A stretch of 64,000 bases of DNA from Paenibacillus chondroitinus NBRC 15376 (GTDB lineage Bacteria; Bacillota; Bacilli; Paenibacillales; NBRC-103111), in the NCBI RefSeq assembly GCF_004000765.1, contig NZ_BILW01000004.1, forward strand, positions 248,001 to 312,000, read 5' to 3'. The notes below the pieces were generated by a model, which saw only the letters and a list, made by a program, of their open reading frames with translations, was not told the DNA's origin and did not search any database. A program made the position numbers and the translations under genes. Positions 8,257 through 16,888 of this stretch are shown here, in pieces. The number at the start of each line of letters is the position of its first letter. Position 1 is the first letter of the stretch.

Positions 8257-8859
8257 ATGAAGTACACTTGGAAAGCAGCTATGGGTTTGACGCTTTTTTC
8301 CTTCCTATTGGGTGGTTGTCAGACTCATTTGCCGGATCTTTCCTCAACGCAGGCCGTGATCGCATCACCCCCAATAACCGAGCAAGCTCTCCCCGAAGTA
8401 AACCCCACAGAAGACGTCCAGAATGTGAAGGAAATGCAGCTGGTCATGTTCTCTCAGGAACTGCTTCTTATGGACCGGCATACCAATTTGTCCATTACTG
8501 CTAAGCAAGCAGAGACGATTCTTCCATTGGTCCGTAAAAGCATAGATGAAGGAAGCATGAACGAATCCGAACGCAAGCTTGTTCTTGGCGGCTTGACCGC
8601 AGATCAAATTGCTTTTCTAGAGGAACAATCCAAGCAAGAAAAGGCGCGATTTGCTGAGCGTGCGGGCAACCAGGGGGATGAGCTCTCTTCCGAGGAACGA
8701 GAGAAGCGGGTGAAAGCTTTCATGCAAAAAAGAAAGACCGATCGACAGGCAGAGTCAGACTTCATTGACCGTGAGCATGGAGAAAACCAGTTCGATCCTC
8801 GAAGCATGGGGATCAGCGTAGAGCAGCAGTTAATGGAATTACTCATGTCCAAACTCTAA
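8257..8859 (+). CDS. Predicted lipoprotein of unknown function
   Basis: I choose ATG 8257, eight bases after GGAGGTG; the preceding TTG codon is in frame but less likely. The 200-residue product has a short signal sequence ending in the lipobox LLGGC (Cys near residue 22), so it should be lipid-anchored outside the membrane. The rest is helical and strongly charged, rich in Glu, Lys, Arg and Gln. I do not recognise a family. It sits directly before the adaptor of an ABC efflux module, 15 bases away, and is probably co-transcribed with it, perhaps as an accessory or sensing partner (inference). Confidence 0.7.
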   Translation: MKYTWKAAMGLTLFSFLLGGCQTHLPDLSSTQAVIASPPITEQALPEVNPTEDVQNVKEMQLVMFSQELLLMDRHTNLSITAKQAETILPLVRKSIDEGSMNESERKLVLGGLTADQIAFLEEQSKQEKARFAERAGNQGDELSSEEREKRVKAFMQKRKTDRQAESDFIDREHGENQFDPRSMGISVEQQLMELLMSKL

Positions 8860-8874
8860 GGAGGAAGTTACTTC

Positions 8875-10608
8875 ATGAAATGGTATCGCAGTAAGTGGTT
8901 TATAATTTTGATCGCGGTAATCGTCTGCGGAAGCGGCACTTATGTTTATTTGACGAAAGGTAAGAAAAGCAAAGCAGCAGACGTGAAGGAGGTTATTTAC
9001 GAGGTTAAAAAAGGCAATATCCGCTCTTCCGTTTCCGGTACAGCCCAATTCGAACCCAAAGATACACAAACGATCTCTGTCCCGGTTGATTCGGATATTA
9101 AATCCATTAATTTAAAACGGAACCTGGCAGTTAAGGCTGGGGATGTTCTTTTAGAATTGACGAGTACAAGCTTGGAAAGTGATTTGCAGGATGCACAGTT
9201 GACATACGAGCAAACGCAGAAGGACTTGGATTCTCTGATGGCCCAACAAGGATTAATGGCTGTTAAGGCTCCTGTTAGCGGGAAACTTACATATGCAACC
9301 AACCTGGAGGAAGGATCTACGATTAACAAATCGACTAAAATTGCAACCATTTCCGATGTAAACAACTTGACGGTGACGCTGCCATTTTTTGTAGAGGATG
9401 CTGCACAGCTGCACAATGGCGATCCTGTTGATCTTACGATAGATGGCTATATGATAACGAAAACAGGCAAAATTCAAAGCATTTCTAAAGACCCGAAATC
9501 AGATGGAAAAGGCGGTAAAGTAGTCGATATTGATGTTGCCATTCCCAATGACAACTCCATGGATGCAGGTACGAGCGTGCTGGGCAGCGTGACCATCGGC
9601 GGGCGTGCGGTTGATTCGCAAGCGAAAGCTGCGCTTCAATATGTGAAAATCACAACCGTCTTGGCAGGCACAACCGGCAATGTGGCCACGATGCCTTTAA
9701 AAACAGGCAATATGGTACGTCAAGGCGATTTACTTGCAACGTTCGCGAATGATACGATCGGCGATGATATTCTCACGAAACAGTCTGCTCTTGAGCGCGC
9801 GAAGCTGAAAGTGGACTCAGCGCAAGACAAGGTGGATGGACTTAAAATTTTAGCGCCATTTGATGGTGTATTCTCAACGGACTTTGTTAACAAACGCAAT
9901 GATATTCTTAGTCTCTTACAAGTTGGAACCAAGGTAACCAGCGGTATGCAGTTAGGAGCCGTTGCGAGCATTGCCAAAATGCAGCTTCCGGTACAGGTAG
10001 ATGAGTTAGACTTGCCTAACGTTAAACTTGGGATGAAGGCTGAAATCAAGGTCGATGCTTACCCTGGCCGCATTTTCCCGGCGGAAGTAACGCAAATTTC
10101 TTCTGTGGGTACAACTACGAACGGTGTAACGGCTTATGATGTCGTACTCGCTGCTGATAACAAAGATAATGTATTGAAATACGGGATGACGGCTACAGGT
10201 GAAATTCTGATTCAAGACAAGAAAGATGTGATTTACATACCTCCTGAAGCGTTGCAGCTGCAAAAAGGCAAGCGCATTGTCACATTGAAAAAAGCGGATG
10301 GAACCGTAGAACCTGATCATGAGGTGAAAATCGGGATTCGCTCGAAAACGCAAATTGAGATCACAGAAGGTCTGAGTGAAGGAGATAAAGTTGTTCTTCC
10401 TACTGCAGTAAGAAGACAACAAAACCTCAGCCAGGACGAAATTAACCGTTTAAGACAGCAGTTCCAACAAAACGGCGGAGCAGGTGGAGCCGGCGGATTT
10501 GGCGGCGGTGGTGCAGGTGGTGGATTCCCAGGCGGCGGTGGTGGCGGCGCAGGCGGAGCTACCCGGACCAACGGCGGTGGTGGAGGCGGCGGTGGCGGTA
10601 ACAGATAA
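8875..10608 (+). CDS. HlyD/MacA-like periplasmic adaptor protein with Gly-rich tail
   Basis: The 577-residue product starts with an uncleaved membrane anchor (residues about 6-25), followed by two biotinyl-lipoyl-like segments (near LELTSTSLESDLQDAQ and KILAPFDGVFS), a short coiled coil and a beta-barrel region (AEIKVDAYPGRIFPAEV), as in membrane fusion proteins such as MacA. From about residue 535 the sequence becomes a glycine-rich tail of some 45 residues (GGAGG, GGGG, GGFPGG), which is not needed for the fold. A GGAGG site precedes the ATG. With the next two genes it forms a MacAB-like exporter; in a Gram-positive cell the adaptor would span the wall side. Confidence 0.88.
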   Translation: MKWYRSKWFIILIAVIVCGSGTYVYLTKGKKSKAADVKEVIYEVKKGNIRSSVSGTAQFEPKDTQTISVPVDSDIKSINLKRNLAVKAGDVLLELTSTSLESDLQDAQLTYEQTQKDLDSLMAQQGLMAVKAPVSGKLTYATNLEEGSTINKSTKIATISDVNNLTVTLPFFVEDAAQLHNGDPVDLTIDGYMITKTGKIQSISKDPKSDGKGGKVVDIDVAIPNDNSMDAGTSVLGSVTIGGRAVDSQAKAALQYVKITTVLAGTTGNVATMPLKTGNMVRQGDLLATFANDTIGDDILTKQSALERAKLKVDSAQDKVDGLKILAPFDGVFSTDFVNKRNDILSLLQVGTKVTSGMQLGAVASIAKMQLPVQVDELDLPNVKLGMKAEIKVDAYPGRIFPAEVTQISSVGTTTNGVTAYDVVLAADNKDNVLKYGMTATGEILIQDKKDVIYIPPEALQLQKGKRIVTLKKADGTVEPDHEVKIGIRSKTQIEITEGLSEGDKVVLPTAVRRQQNLSQDEINRLRQQFQQNGGAGGAGGFGGGGAGGGFPGGGGGGAGGATRTNGGGGGGGGGNR

Positions 10609-10635
10609 CACTGCCGGGAAAGGAGTTCGTGCGGT

Positions 10636-11355
10636 ATGAATATCATTGAGCTAAAAGATATTGTCAAAACCTATAAACGCGGTTCAGAAGATCTACCTAT
10701 CCTGCGCAGTATTTCGCTTACTGTTGAAGAAGGCGACTTCGTAGCCATCATCGGGCCCAGCGGATCCGGTAAATCAACACTGATGAATACCATTGGGCTG
10801 CTGGACGTTCCGACGTCGGGGAGCTATATCCTGGACGGTGTCGTAACCGAACGAATGAGTGATAATGAACTCGCTGCGCTTCGAAATCAAAAGATCGGTT
10901 TTATTTTTCAACAATTTAACCTATTGCCCCGTTTATCTGCGATGGAAAATGTGGAACTTCCGATGATTTATGCTGGAATTCCAAGAAAAGAACGGCGGGA
11001 GCGGGCGCACGAAATGCTCAAAATGCTCGGAATGGGCGAGCGGGGCCATCATAAGCCTAGCGAGTTATCCGGTGGTCAACAACAACGTGTGGCGATCGCC
11101 CGAGCCCTTGCGATTTCGCCATCTCTTATCTTGGCGGATGAGCCGACAGGAGCATTGGATTCCCGAACGGGGGAAGAGGTTCTGGAGTTAATTTTGCAGC
11201 TGAATGCGCAGGGAAATACCATCGTTCTGATTACCCATGATCATCATATTGCCGATAATGCCAAGCGCGTCGTTGCCCTTCGTGACGGCGTCATCATTGA
11301 TGATTACCGGAATAACGCTGACAAAAGCGATGTCAAGCAAGAGGTGAGCGTATGA
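10636..11355 (+). CDS. ABC transporter ATP-binding protein, MacB/LolD type
   Basis: The 239-residue ATPase has Walker A GPSGSGKS at residues 40-47, Q-loop [10 protein letters not shown], signature [15 protein letters not shown], Walker [13 protein letters not shown] and switch His in [10 protein letters not shown]. The GALD sequence is typical of the LolD/MacB/FtsE class, which powers mechanotransmission rather than classical translocation. The stop overlaps the permease start by four bases (ATGA), so the two subunits are translationally coupled. Function: energising the adjacent FtsX-like permease. Confidence 0.93.
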   Translation: MNIIELKDIVKTYKRGSEDLPILRSISLTVEEGDFVAIIGPSGSGKSTLMNTIGLLDVPTSGSYILDGVVTERMSDNELAALRNQKIGFIFQQFNLLPRLSAMENVELPMIYAGIPRKERRERAHEMLKMLGMGERGHHKPSELSGGQQQRVAIARALAISPSLILADEPTGALDSRTGEEVLELILQLNAQGNTIVLITHDHHIADNAKRVVALRDGVIIDDYRNNADKSDVKQEVSV

Positions 11356-12530
11356 AGGCAAGTGAACTGCTCAGGATGTCGCTGCAGACGATTGTCTCCA
11401 GTCCGCTGCGGACCTTTCTGACGATGCTGGGGGTTATTATCGGAGTTAGCTCTGTCGTCACGCTAGTGTCCATCGGGCAAGGGACTTCGGAACAAATCGC
11501 GAAGCAGTATGAAAATATGGGGACAAATCTTCTCGTTGTCACAGCGACAGGAAACGGTCGCGCGACGCAGTTGGATTATAATGAATTGATGAATTTCGAA
11601 AATTTTGAAGAATTCAAATCCATTGCGCCTACAATGACGAAGAACGGCTCCAATGTCAAATATGATCGAACGCAAGAGAAGTACAACGTACTTGGAACCA
11701 ATGATCGATACTTGGACATTATTAAAGCGAAAGTCGATAAGGGGCGTAACCTGTCGCCGACGGATCTTGAGTTTCGTTCCAATGTGGCGATTCTCGGGAG
11801 CGAAGTAGCGAAAACATTTTTTGGCACTTTGGACCCGGTGGGAGAGGAAATCAATATTGATGGCGCTGTGTTCAGTGTTATCGGGACCCTTGAAGCAAAA
11901 GGTTCTAATATTGGAGGAGCCTCGGTAGACAGCTCTATCATTGTGCCACTGGAATCGGCCAGACGTGTGTTCAAGCTGGGGCAAATTCGTACGACCTACG
12001 TTGAAGCGCCAACCAAAGAAGATATTTACACCGCTCAAGAAACGATGAAGCAATATTTGACTTATAAATTCAAAAGCGATACGGGCTTCGTGCTAACGAA
12101 TCAGGATGAGCTGCTTAAGGCACGGACTGAAGCTACGAACACACTTACGAATCAATTAGTAGCTGTTGCCCTTATTTCCTTGCTCGTAGGCGGTATCGGA
12201 ATTATGAACATTATGTTGGTGACAGTCAGTGAGCGGACGCGAGAAATCGGGATTCGTAAATCCATCGGTGCCAAAAGGCGCAATATTTTGCTCCAATTTC
12301 TTGTCGAAGCCGTCGTCATCAGTGGGCTTGGCGGACTTATCGGGCTTGGATTAGGGATCGGTTTATCCTACGCACTGCCCTATTTCAGCCCGAAACAAAC
12401 GACTAGCCTCTCCTTGGATATTAGTTTATACGCCTTTTTATTTTCCGTATTGGTCGGTGTTATCTTCGGTTTATATCCGGCCAACAAAGCATCCAAACTG
12501 CGTCCGATTGACGCCTTACGATCTGATTGA
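11352..12530 (+). CDS. MacB/FtsX-family ABC permease
   Basis: The 392-residue protein has the four-helix MacB layout: one N-terminal transmembrane helix (FLTMLGVIIGVSSVVTLVSIG), a long extracellular MacB core domain (residues about 45-270), then three C-terminal helices preceded by TVSERTREIGIRKSIGAKRR, the conserved coupling motif of this family. It pairs with the preceding ATPase and the HlyD-like adaptor. Likely substrate: a peptide, lipopeptide or amphiphilic toxin; nothing in the sequence identifies it. Confidence 0.92.
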   Translation: MKASELLRMSLQTIVSSPLRTFLTMLGVIIGVSSVVTLVSIGQGTSEQIAKQYENMGTNLLVVTATGNGRATQLDYNELMNFENFEEFKSIAPTMTKNGSNVKYDRTQEKYNVLGTNDRYLDIIKAKVDKGRNLSPTDLEFRSNVAILGSEVAKTFFGTLDPVGEEINIDGAVFSVIGTLEAKGSNIGGASVDSSIIVPLESARRVFKLGQIRTTYVEAPTKEDIYTAQETMKQYLTYKFKSDTGFVLTNQDELLKARTEATNTLTNQLVAVALISLLVGGIGIMNIMLVTVSERTREIGIRKSIGAKRRNILLQFLVEAVVISGLGGLIGLGLGIGLSYALPYFSPKQTTSLSLDISLYAFLFSVLVGVIFGLYPANKASKLRPIDALRSD

Positions 12531-12552
12531 TGAACATAGAGGAGGACTATCT

Positions 12553-14718
12553 GTGAAGCAACATCTGAAAATGAAACGCTTGTTAAGCCGATCGGCACTT
12601 TTGCTAACGGCAGCAAGCTTCCTGACACTACCTCTGGCCACATCGGCTTTCGCCGGCAAGGAAGGCGTCTTCCTGAGCGATTCCGTCTACTTTACATTAG
12701 ACAAGGTTTCCTTGTCCTCAGGAGCGGATGACGGCTCCCTTCGTTTCTCTCTTGGGCTGAATAATAACAGCGCTTCGCCTGTGGATTTTAACAATTATGG
12801 TGTCAAAGTTATGGATACGAATGGGGTTTCCTATACGGCTAAACTGAGTGAGAAAGTCAATGGCCGAGTGCAACCAGGGGAAACCGGCACTTTCAAATTC
12901 AGCTCCGGAATACCGGCGAATTTGACACCGGGTCAACTGAAAGTCGATATCTTCGAATGGAACTACAATACGATGCACGATATCGGGGCTTTATCCGTTG
13001 AAGCCGCCATGAATGAAGCGGGACAATCCGTGGTGCAGCAAGCCGCCATCAACCTTCAAGAGGTAGATACTACCTTCGCAGATGATGCGATAGTGACAGC
13101 CCAGCTGGGCAATAGCTACAAAGTTTTCAAAGACGGTGCCTGGTTGGTTTATACAGACTTAACGTTGGAAAATTTAAGCAATACGACCCTTAAGCTGCCA
13201 GATGCGCTTGAGCTTAATTTACAAGATAGCAAGGGATTGACTTATGTCTCCCAGTTTATTTCGGGATCAGGCCAAACCTTGCTGCCGCAGCAGCCTGTTA
13301 AAACAACCATTCAAACAGCGGTTCCAGCATCCCTGGATGCGAGCGGGCTATCCCTGCTTTTCTCGCCAAAAGGCAAAGTGAAAACGACGGTGCTCGGGTC
13401 ATTAAATGTAGCCAAATCATTCGTGGTTGGCAAGATCGGCGACGACACCCAATACCCGGATGCAGATTTAGAGGGGCTACATATCACTACAACGTGGGCC
13501 GCGGCTAGCAAACAATCGGATGGGCTGCATCTTCAAGCCAATGTCACGCTGACGAACAAAAGTGACGGGATCATAACGATTCCTAACTTGTCTGCTTCGT
13601 TTCAAGCACTGCGCGGCAGTGTGGCGGTTACGTCTTCGGATAATGCCGCTCGGACGTCCTACTTATCGCCAAATGAATCGACGACTTTCCGCTTCTCCGG
13701 TATTTTGCCAGCCGGTCTGAGCACAGATGCTTTGCAGCTGGTCGTTTCAGAGAAACAAGGTACGTCGAATAACAGCACGCAAACGAACACGGGAACAAGT
13801 ACAGATACGGGAGCTGGTTCAGGATCCTCCGATACAGGGAATTCCACGAATACAGGCAATTCTGGCAATAGCAAAACAGCGTCGCTTCCGGTTACCATCA
13901 CGACACTGGCTGGAGCTGGACAAGGCGGAGAGAACTCTTCTTATACTTCGGCGGAAGATTACACGCTCGGTACGCCATTCAAACTGTCGTCCAATACGCT
14001 CATTGACTCGAATATTGATGTATCGCTTGTAGAGCTTGGAATGAGCGAGAATACGGACTTTGGCTTCAAAACCGTCGTTGCCAAATATAAACTGACGAAT
14101 AAAGGGACGACATCGTTGAATTTACCGGATTTCCAAACCGATTTGACCAACGATGAAGGTTTTACTTATTCGGGTGATCGACAGTCTACTGTTGCGAAGA
14201 CAATCGCACCGAACACCAGCTATGTGTTGAATTACTCCTACTTGGTGCCTGACACAGAAACGGCAGATAAGTTGGCGCTTAACTTATATGATGCCAATCG
14301 TTTAGCAATCGGCTCCTACAAAACAGCCGTTCAACCAGTACCAACAACGGGTGCCGTATCCTTGTATCCGTTTAGTATTGCAATTAACGATTACAGGGTC
14401 AGCGCAACGTATAGTAAAGACCAATCTTACGCATACCGTCTGCGCCTGGATCTGGATGTGAAACGTCAAGAGCAGGTCATTACGGATGCGAACTTCTCAT
14501 CTCTGGTCTTCGAGGTTGTCGATTCCGAAGACCGCCTGCTTAGCACCAAGACCATGAGCTTCGTAGGCCAGGACAAAATTATGTCCGGCATTCAGTTTAT
14601 TGATTTTGGTTCAATTAAATCCGAACAACTGAACACGAATGTTAAAATTAATCTGTACGAGGTTGTTACTACACCGAGCGGTGACGCGAAACGTTTGGTG
14701 AAAACGTTGATTATGTAA
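12553..14718 (+). CDS. Large secreted surface protein of unknown family
   Basis: GTG 12553 follows GAGGAGG and opens with a signal peptide (MKQHLKMKRLLSRSALLLTA, cleavage near AFA-GK). An upstream in-frame start at 12457 lies inside the permease gene and lacks a ribosome site. The 721-residue product contains several beta-rich segments with similar phrasing (NNNSASPVDFNNYGVKV, LENLSNTTLKLP, LTNKSDGIITIP, LTNKGTTSLNLPDF), suggesting four related beta-sandwich domains. A Ser/Thr/Asn/Gly linker lies near residues 400-440. No LPXTG or S-layer homology motif is visible. As the last gene of the adaptor-ABC operon it may be an extracellular binding partner (inference). Confidence 0.7.
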   Translation: MKQHLKMKRLLSRSALLLTAASFLTLPLATSAFAGKEGVFLSDSVYFTLDKVSLSSGADDGSLRFSLGLNNNSASPVDFNNYGVKVMDTNGVSYTAKLSEKVNGRVQPGETGTFKFSSGIPANLTPGQLKVDIFEWNYNTMHDIGALSVEAAMNEAGQSVVQQAAINLQEVDTTFADDAIVTAQLGNSYKVFKDGAWLVYTDLTLENLSNTTLKLPDALELNLQDSKGLTYVSQFISGSGQTLLPQQPVKTTIQTAVPASLDASGLSLLFSPKGKVKTTVLGSLNVAKSFVVGKIGDDTQYPDADLEGLHITTTWAAASKQSDGLHLQANVTLTNKSDGIITIPNLSASFQALRGSVAVTSSDNAARTSYLSPNESTTFRFSGILPAGLSTDALQLVVSEKQGTSNNSTQTNTGTSTDTGAGSGSSDTGNSTNTGNSGNSKTASLPVTITTLAGAGQGGENSSYTSAEDYTLGTPFKLSSNTLIDSNIDVSLVELGMSENTDFGFKTVVAKYKLTNKGTTSLNLPDFQTDLTNDEGFTYSGDRQSTVAKTIAPNTSYVLNYSYLVPDTETADKLALNLYDANRLAIGSYKTAVQPVPTTGAVSLYPFSIAINDYRVSATYSKDQSYAYRLRLDLDVKRQEQVITDANFSSLVFEVVDSEDRLLSTKTMSFVGQDKIMSGIQFIDFGSIKSEQLNTNVKINLYEVVTTPSGDAKRLVKTLIM

Positions 14719-14724
14719 AGACGG

Positions 14725-14753
14725 TGCTCATCCCTTGGGGATGGGCATTTTTT
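14725..14753 (+). terminator. Terminator 1 after the efflux operon
   Basis: TGCTCATCCC (14725-14734) pairs with GGGATGGGCA (14738-14747, one G-U pair) and is followed by six T. It lies just after the stop of the secreted protein gene. Confidence 0.8.
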
Positions 14754-14758
14754 ATTGG

Positions 14759-14787
14759 GGGTAAGCTTTGGCTTACCCTTATTTTTT
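14759..14787 (+). terminator. Terminator 2 after the efflux operon
   Basis: GGGTAAGC, loop TTTG and GCTTACCC form a perfect eight-pair stem followed by TTATTTTTT. Together with the preceding hairpin it makes a tandem terminator. Confidence 0.8.
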
Positions 14788-14847
14788 ATGTTGAGCGCTT
14801 CGCCCGATGAAATTTCCTGTGATCGCTTGAGAGATCTCTCCTGGCCA

Positions 14848-15029
14848 GGGTAACTACAGGGCGCTATTTTAGGGCTATAGGCACTTTTTCGCGCGGAGGG
14901 GAACTGTGGAGCGCTATTTGTTCGTTTTCATAAAGAAAACGGGAGGTAGGCGGTCAAATAAAGCCCTGTAGTTCCGCTCGAATGCGGAAACGGGCTGAAT
15001 TCTGCTAGAATAGCGGCCTGTAGTTCTTC
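14848..15029. repeat. F-F-R-R intergenic inverted-repeat element, copy B
   Basis: Forward boxes lie at 14848-14870 and 14898-14919 (both contain GCGCTATTT) and reverse boxes at 14956-14975 and 15008-15029 (the second contains AATAGCG). Box spacing is 50 and 52 nt. Bases 14956-14978 are identical to 3123-3145 of copy A. It is the first element in a 920-base gene-free stretch (14719-15641) that also holds two terminators, another inverted pair, a second four-box element and the nitroreductase promoter. Confidence 0.8.
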
Positions 15030-15062
15030 AAGGGTATATCGTTGACCAACTTAATACTAGCT

Positions 15063-15193
15063 ATGAGGTTATCTCCTCCACCAAATGCCTCAGTAACGCG
15101 GGATTATTCGTTGTGCTGAGTGTGCTCCACCTCAAAAATTCGCTCCAACCGAGCTCTTAACAAGCTAAACTTCGTTGGAGGAGTTAACTCCTA
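15063..15193. repeat. Inverted pair around GGAGTTAACTCC
   Basis: The segment at 15064-15080 (contains GAGGTTATCTCCTCCA) is nearly the reverse complement of that at 15175-15192 (TGGAGGAGTTAACTCC). GGAGTTAACTCC at 15180-15191 is itself a perfect palindrome, and CTCCAAC (15143-15149) can pair with GTTGGAG (15174-15180). It looks like a third inverted element, more decayed than its neighbours. Confidence 0.5.
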
Positions 15194-15244
15194 CAATAGT
15201 TCCTTCCCCCAGCGAGGGAGCTAGGAGGCTGGGTACGCATCGCC

Positions 15245-15428
15245 ATTGGATGAATTCCAATAAAAGGTTGAATTTGGCGATCGTTTAGCTCATCTCATTG
15301 GACGAAACCCAAGGGGAGGCGTAAATCCAGTCGCATGTTGATAGCTTTTAAAAGAGCGTATTGGATTTCGTCCAATGTAAAGCGAAGTTTGCTTAACAAA
15401 AGGGCGCTCTCATTGGATTTCATCCAAC
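15245..15428. repeat. Second-family F-F-R-R four-box element
   Basis: Four near-palindromic 17-nt boxes of consensus ATTGGATGAAATCCAAT lie at 15245-15261, 15297-15313 (forward), 15360-15376 and 15412-15428 (reverse). Starts are 52, 63 and 52 nt apart, so the two arms are the same length (69 nt). The arrangement copies that of the elements at 3018 and 14848, but the box sequence is unrelated. Confidence 0.75.
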
Positions 15429-15496
15429 ATGAGTCAACCCATCGAAGCAACGTTAGCTCATAGTCAATCAAATGGAAGAGAATGGCATAAAAAAGA

Positions 15497-15539
15497 TTGA
15501 CAGTTAGTTATCCTTTTGCGAAAATGAGAATGATTATCA
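15497..15539 (+). promoter_or_regulatory. Nitroreductase promoter overlapped by a Fur box
   Basis: TTGACA at 15497-15502 is followed after 17 bases by a weak -10, GAAAAT (15520-15525). TGAGAATGATTATCA at 15525-15539 differs from the 7-1-7 Fur consensus at one position. A bound repressor here would cover the -10 and start site, so the gene is probably induced by iron limitation. Confidence 0.6.
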
Positions 15540-15641
15540 TGATCGGTTGCGTAATTTGGCCTAGTCGAATGGAACTTATCGTTGTATGTTGAGGGAATTT
15601 GTACATTGAAGCAATAGATTAACCAAATTGGAGGCACAAGC

Positions 15642-16223
15642 ATGATGAATACTATGCAAAATGAGAAATTAGGCGCAATCAGCGAATTGATTAAAAACAG
15701 ACGTTCTGTCCGCGCATTTAAAAGCGATCCCATCGACACGGGCCTTATAACTGAGCTGCTTAACGTAGCGGTATGGGCGCCAACACACGGCCTAAGGGAG
15801 CCTTGGAGGTTTATTTTATATAAAGGCGAAGCGCGTAAGCCGCTTGCTGAAGCTATGATCCGCACTTACACGGCGGAGGAGAAAGAAAGGCTCGCTGCGC
15901 AGAAACTGGACTATTTCATGCAGATCCCGGCCCATCTCGTTGTTGTCATGAACGAAGATCCGAGACAGAAGCAATGGGAAGAAGATTTCGCCTGCGTTTG
16001 CTGCTTGATACAGAATTTTCAACTGGCTGCATGGGAAGCGGGGGTTGGCGTTGTATGGAAGACGAACCCGTTTATCCACAGTCCGAACTTCCGCGAGGCG
16101 GTAGGTGTTAAGCCAGGGGAGAAAATTGTAGGCTTGCTGCACATCGGATACCCGGAGCAAGTACCAGCTGTAAGGCAGCGGACCGATGCAAGAGAGAAGC
16201 TGATTATTAAAGAGTCGGTATAG
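15642..16223 (+). CDS. Nitroreductase family protein
   Basis: The 193-residue product shows the flavin-binding opening of the family (IKNRRSVRAFKSDPI), then APTHGLREPWRF, an internal segment CCLIQNFQLAAWEAGVGVVW, and a C-terminal VGLLHIGYPEQ. It should bind FMN and use NAD(P)H to reduce nitro groups, quinones or ferric chelates. The size fits single-domain members. A GGAGG site seven bases before ATG 15642 supports the start. The Fur box at its promoter points to a role in iron starvation, for instance ferric chelate reduction (inference). Confidence 0.88.
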   Translation: MMNTMQNEKLGAISELIKNRRSVRAFKSDPIDTGLITELLNVAVWAPTHGLREPWRFILYKGEARKPLAEAMIRTYTAEEKERLAAQKLDYFMQIPAHLVVVMNEDPRQKQWEEDFACVCCLIQNFQLAAWEAGVGVVWKTNPFIHSPNFREAVGVKPGEKIVGLLHIGYPEQVPAVRQRTDAREKLIIKESV

Positions 16224-16231
16224 AAAAGCAA

Positions 16232-16262
16232 AAAACCTCACGATTCCCGTGAGGTTTTTTTA
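16232..16262. terminator. Shared terminator between convergent genes
   Basis: AACCTCACG and CGTGAGGTT form a nine-pair stem with flanking A and T runs, so it works in both directions: for the nitroreductase gene on plus and the carbonic anhydrase gene on minus. Confidence 0.85.
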
Positions 16263-16268
16263 TCATGC

Positions 16269-16838
16269 TTATTCAGCATCCTTATAGCCATCTTCGATTA
16301 AATCCAATCTTCCCGTTTGCGGGTCAATAATCAGCCCGTGAACCGGCAAGTTTTTGGGAAGCAGCGGATGATTGCGAATAATATTTACGCTTTTCTCGAT
16401 TCCTTCACGAGCATGGTCAAAGCCTGTCAACCAGCTTGACAAATCGATACCGGAATGGCCGAGCGTTGTGATGACATCGTCGGAAATGCCGCGTTTTTTG
16501 GCGCTTGCGATCACCTTGTCCGAATTCAGCCCCGTCATCCCGCAGTCGTAATGGCCGATTACGAATACTTCATCTGCATCGAGCTCATAAACAGCTACAA
16601 TGATACTGCGCATAATACTGCCAAATGGGTGGGAGACAATGGCTCCGGCATTTTTGATGATTTTGGCGTCACCGTTGTGCAAATTCATCGCCTTAGGCAA
16701 TAGTTCGACTAAACGCGCATCCATACATGTTAGAACAACCATTTTTTTGTCTGGAAACTTCGTAGTCAGAAATTCTTTGTATTCCTCTTTTGCTACAAAT
16801 TGTTCATTGTAATTCAAAATTTCACTAATCAAAGACAT
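16269..16838 (-). CDS. Beta-class carbonic anhydrase
   Basis: The start is ATG 16838, behind GGAGGAGAAACC; an in-frame ATG six codons upstream overlaps that site. The 189-residue enzyme carries the beta-class zinc ligands C38 (in TCMDARL, with the Asp40-Arg42 dyad), H96 and C99 (in GHYDCGM). It interconverts CO2 and bicarbonate in the cytoplasm, probably feeding carboxylases. Length and motifs match the short Firmicutes type (YtiB-like). It is convergent with the nitroreductase gene and shares its terminator. Confidence 0.92.
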   Translation of the reverse strand: MSLISEILNYNEQFVAKEEYKEFLTTKFPDKKMVVLTCMDARLVELLPKAMNLHNGDAKIIKNAGAIVSHPFGSIMRSIIVAVYELDADEVFVIGHYDCGMTGLNSDKVIASAKKRGISDDVITTLGHSGIDLSSWLTGFDHAREGIEKSVNIIRNHPLLPKNLPVHGLIIDPQTGRLDLIEDGYKDAE

Positions 16839-16888
16839 GGTTTCTCCTCCAGGCAAGTTATTGTGCTGCTTATACGTTCCATGCAGCT

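Noticed and set aside
10317..10667. Antisense frame with a polyproline run
   Set aside because: The proline run is the complement of the glycine codons in the adaptor tail and not an independent protein.
15001..15640. CRISPR array
   Set aside because: The repeated boxes are few, inverted and near-palindromic, with unequal spacers and no cas gene nearby.
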